Below, piece by piece: positions 15,682-24,212 of a DNA stretch of 64,000 nt. The position numbers and the translations under genes were made by a program. The notes under the pieces were generated by a model, which had not been told where the DNA came from, ran no database searches, and was given only the letters and a program-made list of their open reading frames with translations. Source of the stretch: CALBPI01 sp039027435 (GTDB lineage: Bacteria; Pseudomonadota; Gammaproteobacteria; Steroidobacterales; Woeseiaceae); the NCBI GenBank assembly GCA_039027435.1, contig JBCCKF010000011.1, positions 62,001 to 126,000 of the forward strand. The letters are read 5' to 3'. Position 1 is the first letter of the stretch, and every line of letters begins with the position of its first letter.

Positions 15682-17517
15682 ATGGAACACGACTATATCT
15701 CCATCGGCATCGTCTTCGTCGTGTCGCTGGGTATCGCTGCCCAGTGGCTCGCCTGGCGGCTCCGATTACCTGCGATCGTGCTATTGGCTGCAGCCGGTAT
15801 TCTCGCCGGCCCGGTGTTCGGTCTCGTTGACCCGAGCGAGCAACTCGGAGAATTGCTGCGCCCTTTGATCGGACTTTGTGTCGCCATCATTCTTTTTGAA
15901 GGCGGACTCAGCCTGAACCTTGCCGAGTTGAAACATGCTGCCAGCGGGGTTCGTCGACTGGTCTACCTCGGAGCGCCTATGGCGTGGGTCTTCGCGGCCG
16001 CATGCGCTTATTTCATCGGCGGCCTGGATACCGCAACATCGCTCGTGTTCGGCGCCATCATGGTAGTGACGGGTCCGACGGTCATCATGCCACTGCTGCG
16101 CCAGGCAGCCTTAAATCGGCGCACTGCCTCCTACCTCAAATGGGAGGGCATTGTTAACGACCCGATCGGTGCACTGCTGGCGGTGATCGTGTTCCAGTTC
16201 TTTGTCTACACCGGGCAGGGCTCGGGCTTGCTTTACGTTCTTGAGTCTCTCGGTCTAGCCATCGCTTCGGGAGTATTGCTCGGTGCGATCGGAGGTTGGC
16301 TCACCGGGCAGGCATTTCGAGCTGGCCTGGTTCCGGAGTATCTGAAGAGCCCGGTGATGTTGGGGCTGGTTCTGGTGATTTTCGTTGCGGCGAACTACTT
16401 GCAACATGAAGCGGGTCTGTTGGCGGTGACGGTCATGGGTATCGTGATTGCCAACATGAACCTTCCGGGATTCGGCGATATGCGGCGGTTCAAGGAGTAC
16501 ATCACGATCATGCTGGTCTCGATCGTGTTCGTGCTGCTGACGTCCGATCTCGATATCGGGTCGCTGACTTCAATCGGTTGGCGTGGCGCAGCCTTGATCG
16601 CAGCGTTGCTCTTTATCGCGCGACCGGCTGCGATCATGTTGGCGACCATCGGTGCGGGTATGCAGTTTAACGAGCGCGTATTGCTCGCCTGGATTGCGCC
16701 GCGTGGCATTGTTGCTGCGGCGACCGCCGGTATCATGGGGCCCCGTCTCGTCGACGAGGGCTATGATGCCAGTGTGCTGTTGCCCCTGGTCTTCGCGGTA
16801 ATTTTTGCCACGGTGTTGCTGCACGGGTTTTCGTTGAACTGGCTTGCCGCCAGATTGGGGCTCGCATCGCGTCACCGCGACAGCGTTGTGATCGTCGGCG
16901 CGTCTCCGTGGTCAACCGAGCTTGCGAGGATACTGCGTGGGCTCGACATCAATGTGCTGATTTCGGATTCGTCCTGGCATGCCCTGCGCGATGCCAGACT
17001 GGCTGGCGTGCCGGTGTTCTATGGTGAGATTCTCTCGGACTTTGCCGAGGAAACGGTGGAGCTTGCGCACGTGCGCACCGTGCTCGCGGCGACCAGCAAC
17101 GATGCATATAACGCGCTGGTGTGTAAGGCGCTGGCACCAGAAGTGGGGCAGGCAAGGGTATTTCAACTGCCGATGGGCGGTGGAAACGACGATGACCCTA
17201 AATCGGTTGCCCGTCAGGTGCGTGGCAATATCGCGTTCGACAAAGAGGCGGTCTTCGAGAAGCTGTGGCGCAATCATGTTCGAGGCTGGACCTTTGCGCG
17301 GACGCGCCTGACCGAGAGCTATAGCTACAGCGACTTCCTGAATGACAAGAGTACGGAGTCGCTGGTGATCCTTGTGATTTCTGGCGAAGGCAACGTGCAG
17401 TTCACCTCGTCTCAGACGACCCTTGAACCCAAAGCGGGCGACACCATTGTCTATTTCACGCCGCCGAAACCGCAGCCCAGTCGAGAGCCGTTAGATGTCG
17501 AAACCAGCACACCGTGA
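15682..17517 (+). CDS. CPA1-type cation:proton antiporter with TrkA-like regulatory domain
   Basis: 611 residues. About twelve membrane segments fill residues 5-390, including the ion-binding motif EGIVNDPIGALLA and WIAPRGIVAAATAG. A cytosolic RCK/TrkA-N-like Rossmann domain follows from about residue 395 (VVIVGASPWSTELARILRGLD), then a short TrkA-C-like end. It should exchange Na+ or K+ for protons at the inner membrane. The RCK domain implies nucleotide-type gating (inference). The final 23 bp overlap the next gene. Confidence 0.92.
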   Translation: MEHDYISIGIVFVVSLGIAAQWLAWRLRLPAIVLLAAAGILAGPVFGLVDPSEQLGELLRPLIGLCVAIILFEGGLSLNLAELKHAASGVRRLVYLGAPMAWVFAAACAYFIGGLDTATSLVFGAIMVVTGPTVIMPLLRQAALNRRTASYLKWEGIVNDPIGALLAVIVFQFFVYTGQGSGLLYVLESLGLAIASGVLLGAIGGWLTGQAFRAGLVPEYLKSPVMLGLVLVIFVAANYLQHEAGLLAVTVMGIVIANMNLPGFGDMRRFKEYITIMLVSIVFVLLTSDLDIGSLTSIGWRGAALIAALLFIARPAAIMLATIGAGMQFNERVLLAWIAPRGIVAAATAGIMGPRLVDEGYDASVLLPLVFAVIFATVLLHGFSLNWLAARLGLASRHRDSVVIVGASPWSTELARILRGLDINVLISDSSWHALRDARLAGVPVFYGEILSDFAEETVELAHVRTVLAATSNDAYNALVCKALAPEVGQARVFQLPMGGGNDDDPKSVARQVRGNIAFDKEAVFEKLWRNHVRGWTFARTRLTESYSYSDFLNDKSTESLVILVISGEGNVQFTSSQTTLEPKAGDTIVYFTPPKPQPSREPLDVETSTP

Positions 17518-18142
17518 TACGCCGTTGATCGAAGGCCCCGCGGGCGCTCTCGAAACGTTACTCGAGCGCCCGGAGCATGGCGACGATGCGTCGGTGATTA
17601 TCGTGTGTCATCCGCATCCCGCGCATGGCGGTGCAATGACGAATAAAGTCGCATACACGCTTGCCAGAGCTGGTGTGCTGGCAGGCTTGACGGCTTTGCG
17701 GTTCAATTTTCGTGGTGTCGGTGCGAGTGCTGGCAGTTACGACGAAGGTCGCGGCGAACTTGAGGATGTGCTTGCCGTTGTTGACTGGGTTCGGACCGAG
17801 TTGCGACCGAAGCGATTGGTGCTTGGCGGTTTCTCCTTCGGTAGCGCCATGGTGGTGTTTGCCAGCCACCAACGCGACTGCGATCAGTTGCTGTTGGTTG
17901 CGCCGCCGGTAGGGCGTATTTTGCCGCCGGACACCCGCGTGCCGGACGCACTGCCGTTGACTGTAGTGCAGGGCGGTCAGGATGATCTGGTCGATCCGGA
18001 GGCGGTCATCGAGTGGTGCAATGCACAGCCACCCGGTGTTCAAGTCACGCTAATGGAAACGGCCGATCACTTCTTCCACGGGCATCTGCCTGCGCTGCGC
18101 GAGCGGCTGGTGGAGGCGCTCGAGCAGGGAGTGCCCGAGTAG
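17495..18142 (+). CDS. Alpha/beta hydrolase (COG2945-like)
   Basis: 215 residues. It is a compact alpha/beta-hydrolase with PHPAHGGAMTNKV near the N-terminus, RFNFRGVGASAG, the nucleophile elbow GGFSFGS and an HFFHGHL catalytic-His segment close to the end. These match the dienelactone-hydrolase-like COG2945 group. No signal peptide. The substrate is unknown. It overlaps the antiporter gene by 23 bp, and its TAG overlaps the GTG of the TerB gene, so the three form one coupled operon. Confidence 0.85.
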   Translation: MSKPAHRDTPLIEGPAGALETLLERPEHGDDASVIIVCHPHPAHGGAMTNKVAYTLARAGVLAGLTALRFNFRGVGASAGSYDEGRGELEDVLAVVDWVRTELRPKRLVLGGFSFGSAMVVFASHQRDCDQLLLVAPPVGRILPPDTRVPDALPLTVVQGGQDDLVDPEAVIEWCNAQPPGVQVTLMETADHFFHGHLPALRERLVEALEQGVPE

Positions 18143-18633
18143 TGTTGTCGCGCCTCAAACGCCAGATCGAGCAGCTGCTCGCGACCGATGTCGGCGCTGC
18201 TGATCACGATCGCGAAGCAGGCGTTCGGCTGGCCACCGCGACCCTGATGGCAGAGGTCGCTCGTGCCGACGATGTGCTCGATACGCGTGAGCTCGCGACG
18301 CTCAAGACACGGCTTCGGGCGCAATTCGATCTCGATGAGGACACGGCCAGAGATGTGCTTAACGACGGATTGGACTCGTCCGAGGATCTCGTCTCTCTGC
18401 AGGGATTTACGCGCACTTTGCACGAGGCGCTCAGTGAGCAAGAAAAATCGAGCATCATCGATATGCTGTGGTCTGTCGCGTTCGCAGACGGCTCGCTCGA
18501 CAAGTACGAGGATGCGCTCGTCGCCCAGATCGGTGAGCTCATGTATGTGCCGCGTTCCGAAGTGCTAAGGCTGAAGTCCAAACATAGCGAACGCGCTAGC
18601 ACCGCATCGGACGATCAAGACGCGGACGCCTAA
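18142..18633 (+). CDS. TerB-family (tellurite resistance-like) protein
   Basis: 163 residues from GTG 18142, chosen because TAGTG joins it to the hydrolase stop; the longer frame from 18013 runs through the hydrolase gene. It is all-helical, with the TerB-type repeats LATATLMAEVARADDVLD and IDMLWSVAFADGSLDKYED, whose acidic residues may bind metal. Related proteins are common and of unclear function; real tellurite resistance cannot be inferred. An intrinsic terminator follows. Confidence 0.8.
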   Translation: MLSRLKRQIEQLLATDVGAADHDREAGVRLATATLMAEVARADDVLDTRELATLKTRLRAQFDLDEDTARDVLNDGLDSSEDLVSLQGFTRTLHEALSEQEKSSIIDMLWSVAFADGSLDKYEDALVAQIGELMYVPRSEVLRLKSKHSERASTASDDQDADA

Positions 18634-18638
18634 ACGCA

Positions 18639-18663
18639 GAAAACCCCGCAATGCGGGGTTTTC
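18639..18663. terminator. Bidirectional intrinsic terminator
   Basis: Perfect 11-bp stem GAAAACCCCGC / GCGGGGTTTTC with loop AAT. T-runs occur on both strands, so it can end both the plus-strand TerB operon and the minus-strand HU-like gene. Confidence 0.9.
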
Positions 18664-18715
18664 CGGCAGCCCAGGCTAGATACCCCCGGGCAGGAGGAAT
18701 GATCAGCGGCGCTGA

Positions 18716-19054
18716 TCAGACCATGTCTTTCAGGCCCTTAAGCGCTGTGACTTTCACCACTTTGCTCGCCGGCTTCGCTTTGAACATCATTTCCTCACCC
18801 GTGAACGGGTTTTTGCCTTTGCGTGCCTTAACCGCGGGCTTCTTCGCAACACGCATCTTGATAAGACCCGGCATCGTGAATGTGCCCGGAGCACCACGAC
18901 CGCCCAGGTTTTTCTTGATCAATCCTGACATGGAGTCGAACACCGCGGCAACGTCCTTCCGGGTCAGGCCTGTATCTTCCGCGATATGGCGAAAAATCTC
19001 TGACTTGGTCGGCGCCTTTTTCACAGTGGCGGTGGTCTTTTTCTTTGCTGGCAT
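18716..19054 (-). CDS. HU/IHF-family DNA-binding protein
   Basis: 112 residues from ATG 19054, with GGGAG upstream. After a Lys-rich N-terminal tail (MPAKKKTTATVKKAPTKSE) comes an HU fold: IFRHIAEDTGLTRKDVAAVFD, the beta-arm region, and KARKGKNPFTGEEMMFKAKP. The long basic tail and the length of over 100 residues distinguish it from the 90-residue classical HU. It should bend and compact DNA. It is a single gene with its own upstream region (19055-19242) and the shared terminator at 18639-18663. Confidence 0.9.
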   Translation of the reverse strand: MPAKKKTTATVKKAPTKSEIFRHIAEDTGLTRKDVAAVFDSMSGLIKKNLGGRGAPGTFTMPGLIKMRVAKKPAVKARKGKNPFTGEEMMFKAKPASKVVKVTALKGLKDMV

Positions 19055-19242
19055 AGAGTGTCGTCTCCCACAGACTGAGTACAAAAAAATAAATGAGAAT
19101 CGAGGCCGCGCTCATGCGTTCAGTGACACACACGCCCTCGAATCGGTGCGAACATTAACACACCGTTAGTGCAAAAAACACTAGGATTTAAGGGTATTTC
19201 GTGCTCGCGAATGTAGAGCTGCCTAACTCGGAATACGCAACG

Positions 19243-19716
19243 TTAGCGTGTGTGATAGATGCGCTGGGTTCTCACTTCGAAGGTTTCCTCAGAACCCTCG
19301 GGCGTAACGCTGATGTTGAAGATCAGTGTTTCCCGATTGGCGACAGAAACCTCGCCTAAGTAGTAGATCGCATCGCCTTGTTCGACCTTGCGCATCGTCA
19401 TCTTCTTTAACTGCCCGGTCAGGTTTTCAGCCGATACTTGAACGTCGGCTTCGGCGGGTGTGTTCTCTAAATTGTTGCGTACGGAGACATTCAGCAGCGC
19501 ACGGTTCTTTGCGCGAACGACGCCAATGGACTGGGCTACTTCGGAGGGGACTTCATCCGTCGAGATGGCATTAAAGAACACGGTGAAGTCGCCAAATATG
19601 GCCGAGCTTTCTTGTGCAACGGTCGCCTCTGGAACATTGCGTTGGCCCCCGCCGCCACAAGCGCCGAGCAGGAAGGTAGATGCGGTGAGTGTCAGCAGTG
19701 CGATGCGTGTGTTCAT
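19243..19716 (-). CDS. DUF4426 lipoprotein
   Basis: 157 residues. The lipoprotein signal ends at LGAC (Cys20), followed by a glycine stretch. The mature part shows DUF4426 features: FGDFTVFFNAISTDEVPSEV, AKNRALLNVSVRN and DAIYYLGEVSVANRETLIF. The role is unknown; the family is often found beside yggT and methionine genes in related bacteria. Here it lies downstream of yggT-proC-yggS on the same strand, with a 75-bp gap. Confidence 0.85.
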   Translation of the reverse strand: MNTRIALLTLTASTFLLGACGGGGQRNVPEATVAQESSAIFGDFTVFFNAISTDEVPSEVAQSIGVVRAKNRALLNVSVRNNLENTPAEADVQVSAENLTGQLKKMTMRKVEQGDAIYYLGEVSVANRETLIFNISVTPEGSEETFEVRTQRIYHTR

Positions 19717-19791
19717 TCTTCCCCCAAAAAACGAATGTACGACCTAAGCTATGAGCATAGGCGACGCGCGTCCGGTGCGCCAGTCGCGAAG

Positions 19792-20346
19792 TCAGGCGAG
19801 CACACCGACCTGGAGATTGTTGAGCACGATAAGCCCAATCTGTAGCAACAATATGGCGCCTAGTGGAGATAGGTCGAGGCCCGCAATCGGTGGAATGACC
19901 CGACGAATGGGTGCCATGATTGGCCGAGCCAGTTCGTCGGCCAGCGCGCCGGCCGGATTATAGTTGCCGGGTGCGATCCAGCTCAGCACTACGCCGATGA
20001 TGATCGCGAACAAGAACATGAAGATAGAGAGCCTTGCTAGCTCAAACACCGCGATAATCAGTAACGTGGGTAAAGGCAGCATGAACCCTTTCAACAAGTA
20101 CATTGCGGTGATGGCCAACACCTGAACTGCGTAGGCAACCACGAGCGTGGCCGTATCGAGTGTCCCGATTGCTGGCACGATGCGGCGCACCGGGACGATC
20201 AATGGCGACGTCAGTTTCACGATAGCCTGTGCGAATGGATTCCGGAAATTAGCCCGTACAACCTGTAGCCAGAATCTCAACATGATCACGATCAGGACGA
20301 GGCTCGTGGCCGTCTGCAACAGTAATTGGGCTATTTGCTTCAGCAT
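19792..20346 (-). CDS. yggT: YggT family integral membrane protein
   Basis: 184 residues with two tandem YGGT repeats, each containing a membrane hairpin. Visible pieces are FWLQVVRANFRNPFAQAIV with TSPLIVPVRRIVPA, and again ISWIAP-like VVLSWIAPGNYNPAGALADE with RPIMAPIRRVIPP. It is an inner-membrane protein of uncertain function, linked to osmotic-shock tolerance in some bacteria. It starts 12 bp after the proC stop in the yggS-proC-yggT operon. Confidence 0.92.
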   Translation of the reverse strand: MLKQIAQLLLQTATSLVLIVIMLRFWLQVVRANFRNPFAQAIVKLTSPLIVPVRRIVPAIGTLDTATLVVAYAVQVLAITAMYLLKGFMLPLPTLLIIAVFELARLSIFMFLFAIIIGVVLSWIAPGNYNPAGALADELARPIMAPIRRVIPPIAGLDLSPLGAILLLQIGLIVLNNLQVGVLA

Positions 20347-20358
20347 GAGTCTCTCGCG

Positions 20359-21189
20359 CTAGTTCCGTTGAGCCAGTTCTCTTGATCGATTTTCCGCCGC
20401 ACTGACAGCCGCGTCGATGGTCGCGTCGAAATCTTGCGCCGCGAGTGCCGCAAGACCCGCGGCTGTCGTCCCGCCTGGTGAGGCGACGCGCTCGCGCAGC
20501 GTGGCCAACGGAGTATCCAGGCTCCGTGCGAGAGATGCGGCACCACCGGCGGTGGCACTCACCAAGGCTCTCGCCGTCTCGGGAGAAAGGCCGCGCTGAA
20601 TCGCCGAGTTCACCAGCGCCTCCATCAACGCATAGAAATACGCGGGGCCGCTTCCGGACACCGCTGTCACCGCATCCATGAGCGATTCGTTTTCGATCCA
20701 TACTGCAGTGCCGGTGGCTCCCAGTATCGCCTGCGCGAGCGCCCGCTGCGCCACAGTGCTCGCGTCGTTCGCGACCATTGCCGTTGCACCTTCGCCAGTC
20801 AAAGCGCCCTGGTTAGGCATGCTGCGAATACAAGCGCTGTGCCCCAAGGCCGACTCGAGGGTCTCTAGTTCTATACCGGCGGCGACAGAAATAACGACGC
20901 AATCCGGATTCGCAGGATCGAGATCGATGCTCGCGAGCACGTCCGGCATGACCTGTGGTTTCACGGCGAGCACAAGTGCCTCGGCGTCTTTTATCGCCAC
21001 TGCGTTGTCGGTCGTTGTGCGCACGCCAATCGACAAACCCTGGAACGGTTCGTGCTGGCGCTCATCCGGGTCGGCGACGCAAATAGCACCAGATGCCCAG
21101 CCGGCTCGCAATAAGCCACCAACAATCGCGAAGGCCATATTGCCGCCGCCGATAAAGCCGACACGGGTTGTCTTATCGGGCAAGTGCAT
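20359..21189 (-). CDS. proC: Pyrroline-5-carboxylate reductase
   Basis: 276 residues. The N-terminal Rossmann motif is VGFIGGGNMAFAIVGGLL. The C-terminal signature includes VTAVSGSGPAYFYALMEAL and RVASPGGTTAAGLAAL. It reduces 1-pyrroline-5-carboxylate to proline with NAD(P)H in the cytosol, the last step of proline synthesis. It sits between yggS and yggT, a widespread arrangement. Confidence 0.97.
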   Translation of the reverse strand: MHLPDKTTRVGFIGGGNMAFAIVGGLLRAGWASGAICVADPDERQHEPFQGLSIGVRTTTDNAVAIKDAEALVLAVKPQVMPDVLASIDLDPANPDCVVISVAAGIELETLESALGHSACIRSMPNQGALTGEGATAMVANDASTVAQRALAQAILGATGTAVWIENESLMDAVTAVSGSGPAYFYALMEALVNSAIQRGLSPETARALVSATAGGAASLARSLDTPLATLRERVASPGGTTAAGLAALAAQDFDATIDAAVSAAENRSRELAQRN

Positions 21190-21209
21190 ACGAGGAGTAT
21201 CCCATATCG

Positions 21210-21893
21210 TCAGGCGCGTGGGCCGAAGATCGCAGTGCCGACACGGACCATGGTGGCGCCTTCCATGATTGCCGCCTCGAGATCACCGCTCATACCCATC
21301 GACAGCGTATCCATCTCCGGATGCTGCACTTTGAGGCTGGCAAAAAGGTGAGCAAGGCGTGCAAACGGTTCACGTTGTCGCTCGTGATCTTCGCGAATTT
21401 TCGGAAGACACATGAGCCCTCGCAGCCTCAAACCAGGCGCCTCCTCAATCATCGCAGCGATCTCAGGGACCGCGTCGATCGACGCCCCGGCTTTTTGTGT
21501 CTCGGCATCGATGTTGACCTGGATGCAGGTGTCGAGTGGTGCCTGTGAGTCGGGACGTTGCTCGGAAAGTCGCCGCACGATTTTGGCTCGATCGACGGTA
21601 TGTACCCAATCGAAATGCTCTGCGATCAGCTTGGTCTTATTGGATTGGATCGGACCGATGAAGTGCCATTCGAGGTCAAGTTCGTGCAATTCGACGATTT
21701 TCGCGACGCCTTCATCCACATAGTTTTCCCCGAACGCGCGCTGGCCGGCAGCGGCAACCGCTCTGATGGAATCCGCGCTGTGCCGCTTGCTGACGGCCAG
21801 AAGTGCCACCGAATCCCCGTCGCGTTCTGCGACACCGGCCGCATTTGCGATGCGTTCGGTGACCGCGGCCAGGTGTTCCGTGACCCTAGTCAC
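21210..21893 (-). CDS. yggS: YggS family PLP homeostasis protein
   Basis: 227 residues, an alanine-racemase-like TIM barrel without the second domain. The PLP lysine lies in LLAVSKRHSADSI, with FGENYVDEG, WHFIGPIQSNK and a phosphate-binding end SMGMSGDLEAAI. It carries pyridoxal phosphate and buffers its level in the cytosol. First gene of yggS-proC-yggT; divergent from pilT, the usual order in gammaproteobacteria. Confidence 0.96.
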   Translation of the reverse strand: MTRVTEHLAAVTERIANAAGVAERDGDSVALLAVSKRHSADSIRAVAAAGQRAFGENYVDEGVAKIVELHELDLEWHFIGPIQSNKTKLIAEHFDWVHTVDRAKIVRRLSEQRPDSQAPLDTCIQVNIDAETQKAGASIDAVPEIAAMIEEAPGLRLRGLMCLPKIREDHERQREPFARLAHLFASLKVQHPEMDTLSMGMSGDLEAAIMEGATMVRVGTAIFGPRA

Positions 21894-21972
21894 GCTTTGC
21901 CCCAGGTGCTTCGCTATACTCGCTCATCGTTGTTTATGGTAAATCCAGACCTGCCGAGCCAGAGGGAAAGTA

Positions 21973-23013
21973 ATGGCCGTTGATGTTGCCCAGCTACTGA
22001 CATTCACCGTCAAGAACAAGGCGTCTGACCTGCACTTGTCTGCGGGCGTGCCGCCAATGATTCGCGTCGACGGCGACATCAAGCGGGTGAACATGCCTGC
22101 GCTGACGCACAAGGAAGTCAACAGCATGGTGTACGACATCATGAATGACAAGCAGCGCAAGGACTACGAGGAGTTCCTCGAAACCGATTTCTCGTTCGAA
22201 ATCCCGAACCTCGCTCGCTTTCGTGTCAACGCGTTTAACCAGGCCCGCGGGTCCGGTGCTGTATTCCGGATTATCCCATCGGAAATCCTGACGCTCGATG
22301 ATCTGCGTGCGCCAGCCATTTTCAAAGACATTGCAATGCAGCCACGCGGCATTTGTCTCGTCACCGGCCCGACGGGTTCGGGCAAGTCGACGACGCTTGC
22401 TGCCATGGTCGACTACATCAACGACAACAAGCCGGACCATATCCTCACCATTGAGGACCCGATTGAGTTCGTGCACGAGAGCAAGAAGTCACTGATCAAC
22501 CAGCGTGAGGTGCATCGCGATACGCATGGCTTTTCCGAAGCGCTGCGCTCAGCACTGCGCGAAGATCCGGATGTGATCCTCGTGGGTGAGCTGCGTGATC
22601 TGGAAACCATCCGACTCGCATTGACCGCGGCCGAAACAGGTCACTTGGTATTCGGCACGCTCCACACGAGCTCTGCGGCGAAGACGATTGACCGTGTGGT
22701 TGACGTGTTCCCTGCTGCCGAGAAAGAAATGGTGCGTGCGATGCTCTCCGAGTCGCTGAAGGCCGTAATCTCTCAGTCGCTTTTGAAGAAGATCGGTGGG
22801 GGTCGGATTGCGGCCCACGAGATCATGATCGGTACGCCTGCGATTCGAAACCTGATTCGTGAAGGCAAGATCGCACAGATGTATTCAGCGATTCAGACCG
22901 GCCAGGCCTCAGGCATGCAAACGCTGGATCAGAACCTGTCCGAATTGATGATGAAAGGGCAGATCACCAAAGAAGAAGCGCGCTTCCGGGCAGCGAACAA
23001 AGAGAACTTCTAG
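21973..23013 (+). CDS. pilT: Type IV pilus retraction ATPase PilT
   Basis: 346 residues, standard length. Walker A is GPTGSGKSTT (residues 132-141). The Asp box is VHESKKSLINQREVHRDT, Walker B ILVGELRDLETI, the His box TGHLVFGTLHTSSA, and the PilT-specific AIRNLIREGKI motif is present. It is a cytoplasmic hexamer that depolymerises the pilus and drives twitching. A possible -10 TATACT lies at 21915-21920, with no convincing -35. First of three tandem paralogues, 23 bp before pilU. Confidence 0.96.
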   Translation: MAVDVAQLLTFTVKNKASDLHLSAGVPPMIRVDGDIKRVNMPALTHKEVNSMVYDIMNDKQRKDYEEFLETDFSFEIPNLARFRVNAFNQARGSGAVFRIIPSEILTLDDLRAPAIFKDIAMQPRGICLVTGPTGSGKSTTLAAMVDYINDNKPDHILTIEDPIEFVHESKKSLINQREVHRDTHGFSEALRSALREDPDVILVGELRDLETIRLALTAAETGHLVFGTLHTSSAAKTIDRVVDVFPAAEKEMVRAMLSESLKAVISQSLLKKIGGGRIAAHEIMIGTPAIRNLIREGKIAQMYSAIQTGQASGMQTLDQNLSELMMKGQITKEEARFRAANKENF

Positions 23014-23036
23014 GCGAGGACTGGAAGGAGACCGAG

Positions 23037-24203
23037 ATGGATAGAGAACAAGCCGCAACCCTGATGCAAAACCTGCTCAGGAAGATGAACGAGAAAAGTG
23101 GTTCTGACCTCTTTATCACGGCGGGCTTTCCACCAGCGATCAAGATCGATGGAGAAATTCATCGAGCCAGCGACTCGATCCTGAAGCCAGAACAATGCTC
23201 GATTCTCGTGCGCGCGATCATGAACGACAAACAGGCGCGGGAATTCGATGCGACGCGTGAGTGCAACTTCGCCATCGCGCCGAAGGGTATCGGGCGATAT
23301 CGTGTCAGCGCGTTCGTCCAGCAGGGCAATGTCGGCGCGGTCATTCGAACGATCACCACCACGATCCCGACCTTCGAAGATCTGGATTTGCCGCCCATTC
23401 TCAAAGACGTGGTCATGAACAAACGTGGACTCGTCATTGTTGTCGGTGGTACGGGCTCCGGTAAGTCGACCACGCTCGCCGCCATGATCGGGCATCGCAA
23501 CCGCAATTCGCGTGGCCACATCATCACGATCGAGGACCCGGTGGAATTCGTTCATCCGCACGATGGTTGTGTCATCACCCACCGTGAGGTCGGGGTTGAT
23601 ACGGAGTCATGGCATGCGGCACTCAAGAACACGCTGCGCCAGGCGCCGGACTGCATCCTGATCGGTGAGATTCGAGATCGCGAGACGATGGAATACGGCA
23701 TCCAGTTCGCTGAGACCGGTCATCTGTGTCTTGCGACGCTGCACGCCAACAGTGCTAACCAGGCGCTCGATCGCATCATTAACTTCTTCCCCGAAGAGCG
23801 ACGCTCGCAGTTGCTGATGGACTTGTCGTTGAATGTGCGATCGCTGGTATCACAGCGTCTGATTCCGCGTGAGGGCGGGCTCGGGCGCGTCGCGGCGATG
23901 GAAATCATGCTTGCAACGCCGTTGATCCAGGACCTGATCTTCAAAGGCGATGTCGCCCAGATCAAGGAAATCATGGCCAAGTCGACACGACTGGGTATGC
24001 AGACCTTCGACCAGGCGCTGTTCCAGTTATATGAAGACGAGATCATTTCCTACGAGGATGCAATGCGAAACGCGGATTCGAAAAACGAGTTGCGCCTCAA
24101 TATTCGCCTGAACTCGAAACGTGAAACCGGACTTAGCAAAGAGCAGGCCGCGAGCCTCAAGATCATGGATGAGGATTCCGGCGAGAACGTACGGTTCAGC
24201 TAA
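23037..24203 (+). CDS. pilU: PilT-dependent retraction ATPase PilU
   Basis: 388 residues. Walker A is GGTGSGKSTT (from residue 137). ALKNTLRQAPDCILIGEIRD, ETGHLCLATLHANSANQALD and GMQTFDQALFQLYEDEIISY are PilU hallmarks. The C-terminus extends about 25 residues beyond the usual end (KEQAASLKIMDEDSGENV). PilU assists PilT in retraction. GGAG precedes the ATG. It is followed after 9 bp by a further PilU-like gene. Confidence 0.93.
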   Translation: MDREQAATLMQNLLRKMNEKSGSDLFITAGFPPAIKIDGEIHRASDSILKPEQCSILVRAIMNDKQAREFDATRECNFAIAPKGIGRYRVSAFVQQGNVGAVIRTITTTIPTFEDLDLPPILKDVVMNKRGLVIVVGGTGSGKSTTLAAMIGHRNRNSRGHIITIEDPVEFVHPHDGCVITHREVGVDTESWHAALKNTLRQAPDCILIGEIRDRETMEYGIQFAETGHLCLATLHANSANQALDRIINFFPEERRSQLLMDLSLNVRSLVSQRLIPREGGLGRVAAMEIMLATPLIQDLIFKGDVAQIKEIMAKSTRLGMQTFDQALFQLYEDEIISYEDAMRNADSKNELRLNIRLNSKRETGLSKEQAASLKIMDEDSGENVRFS

Positions 24204-24212
24204 GTCGATACG

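Noticed and set aside
18142..18633. Tellurite-resistance function for the TerB-family gene
   Set aside because: No terC, terD or terZ neighbour; the fold is widespread and the name is historical.
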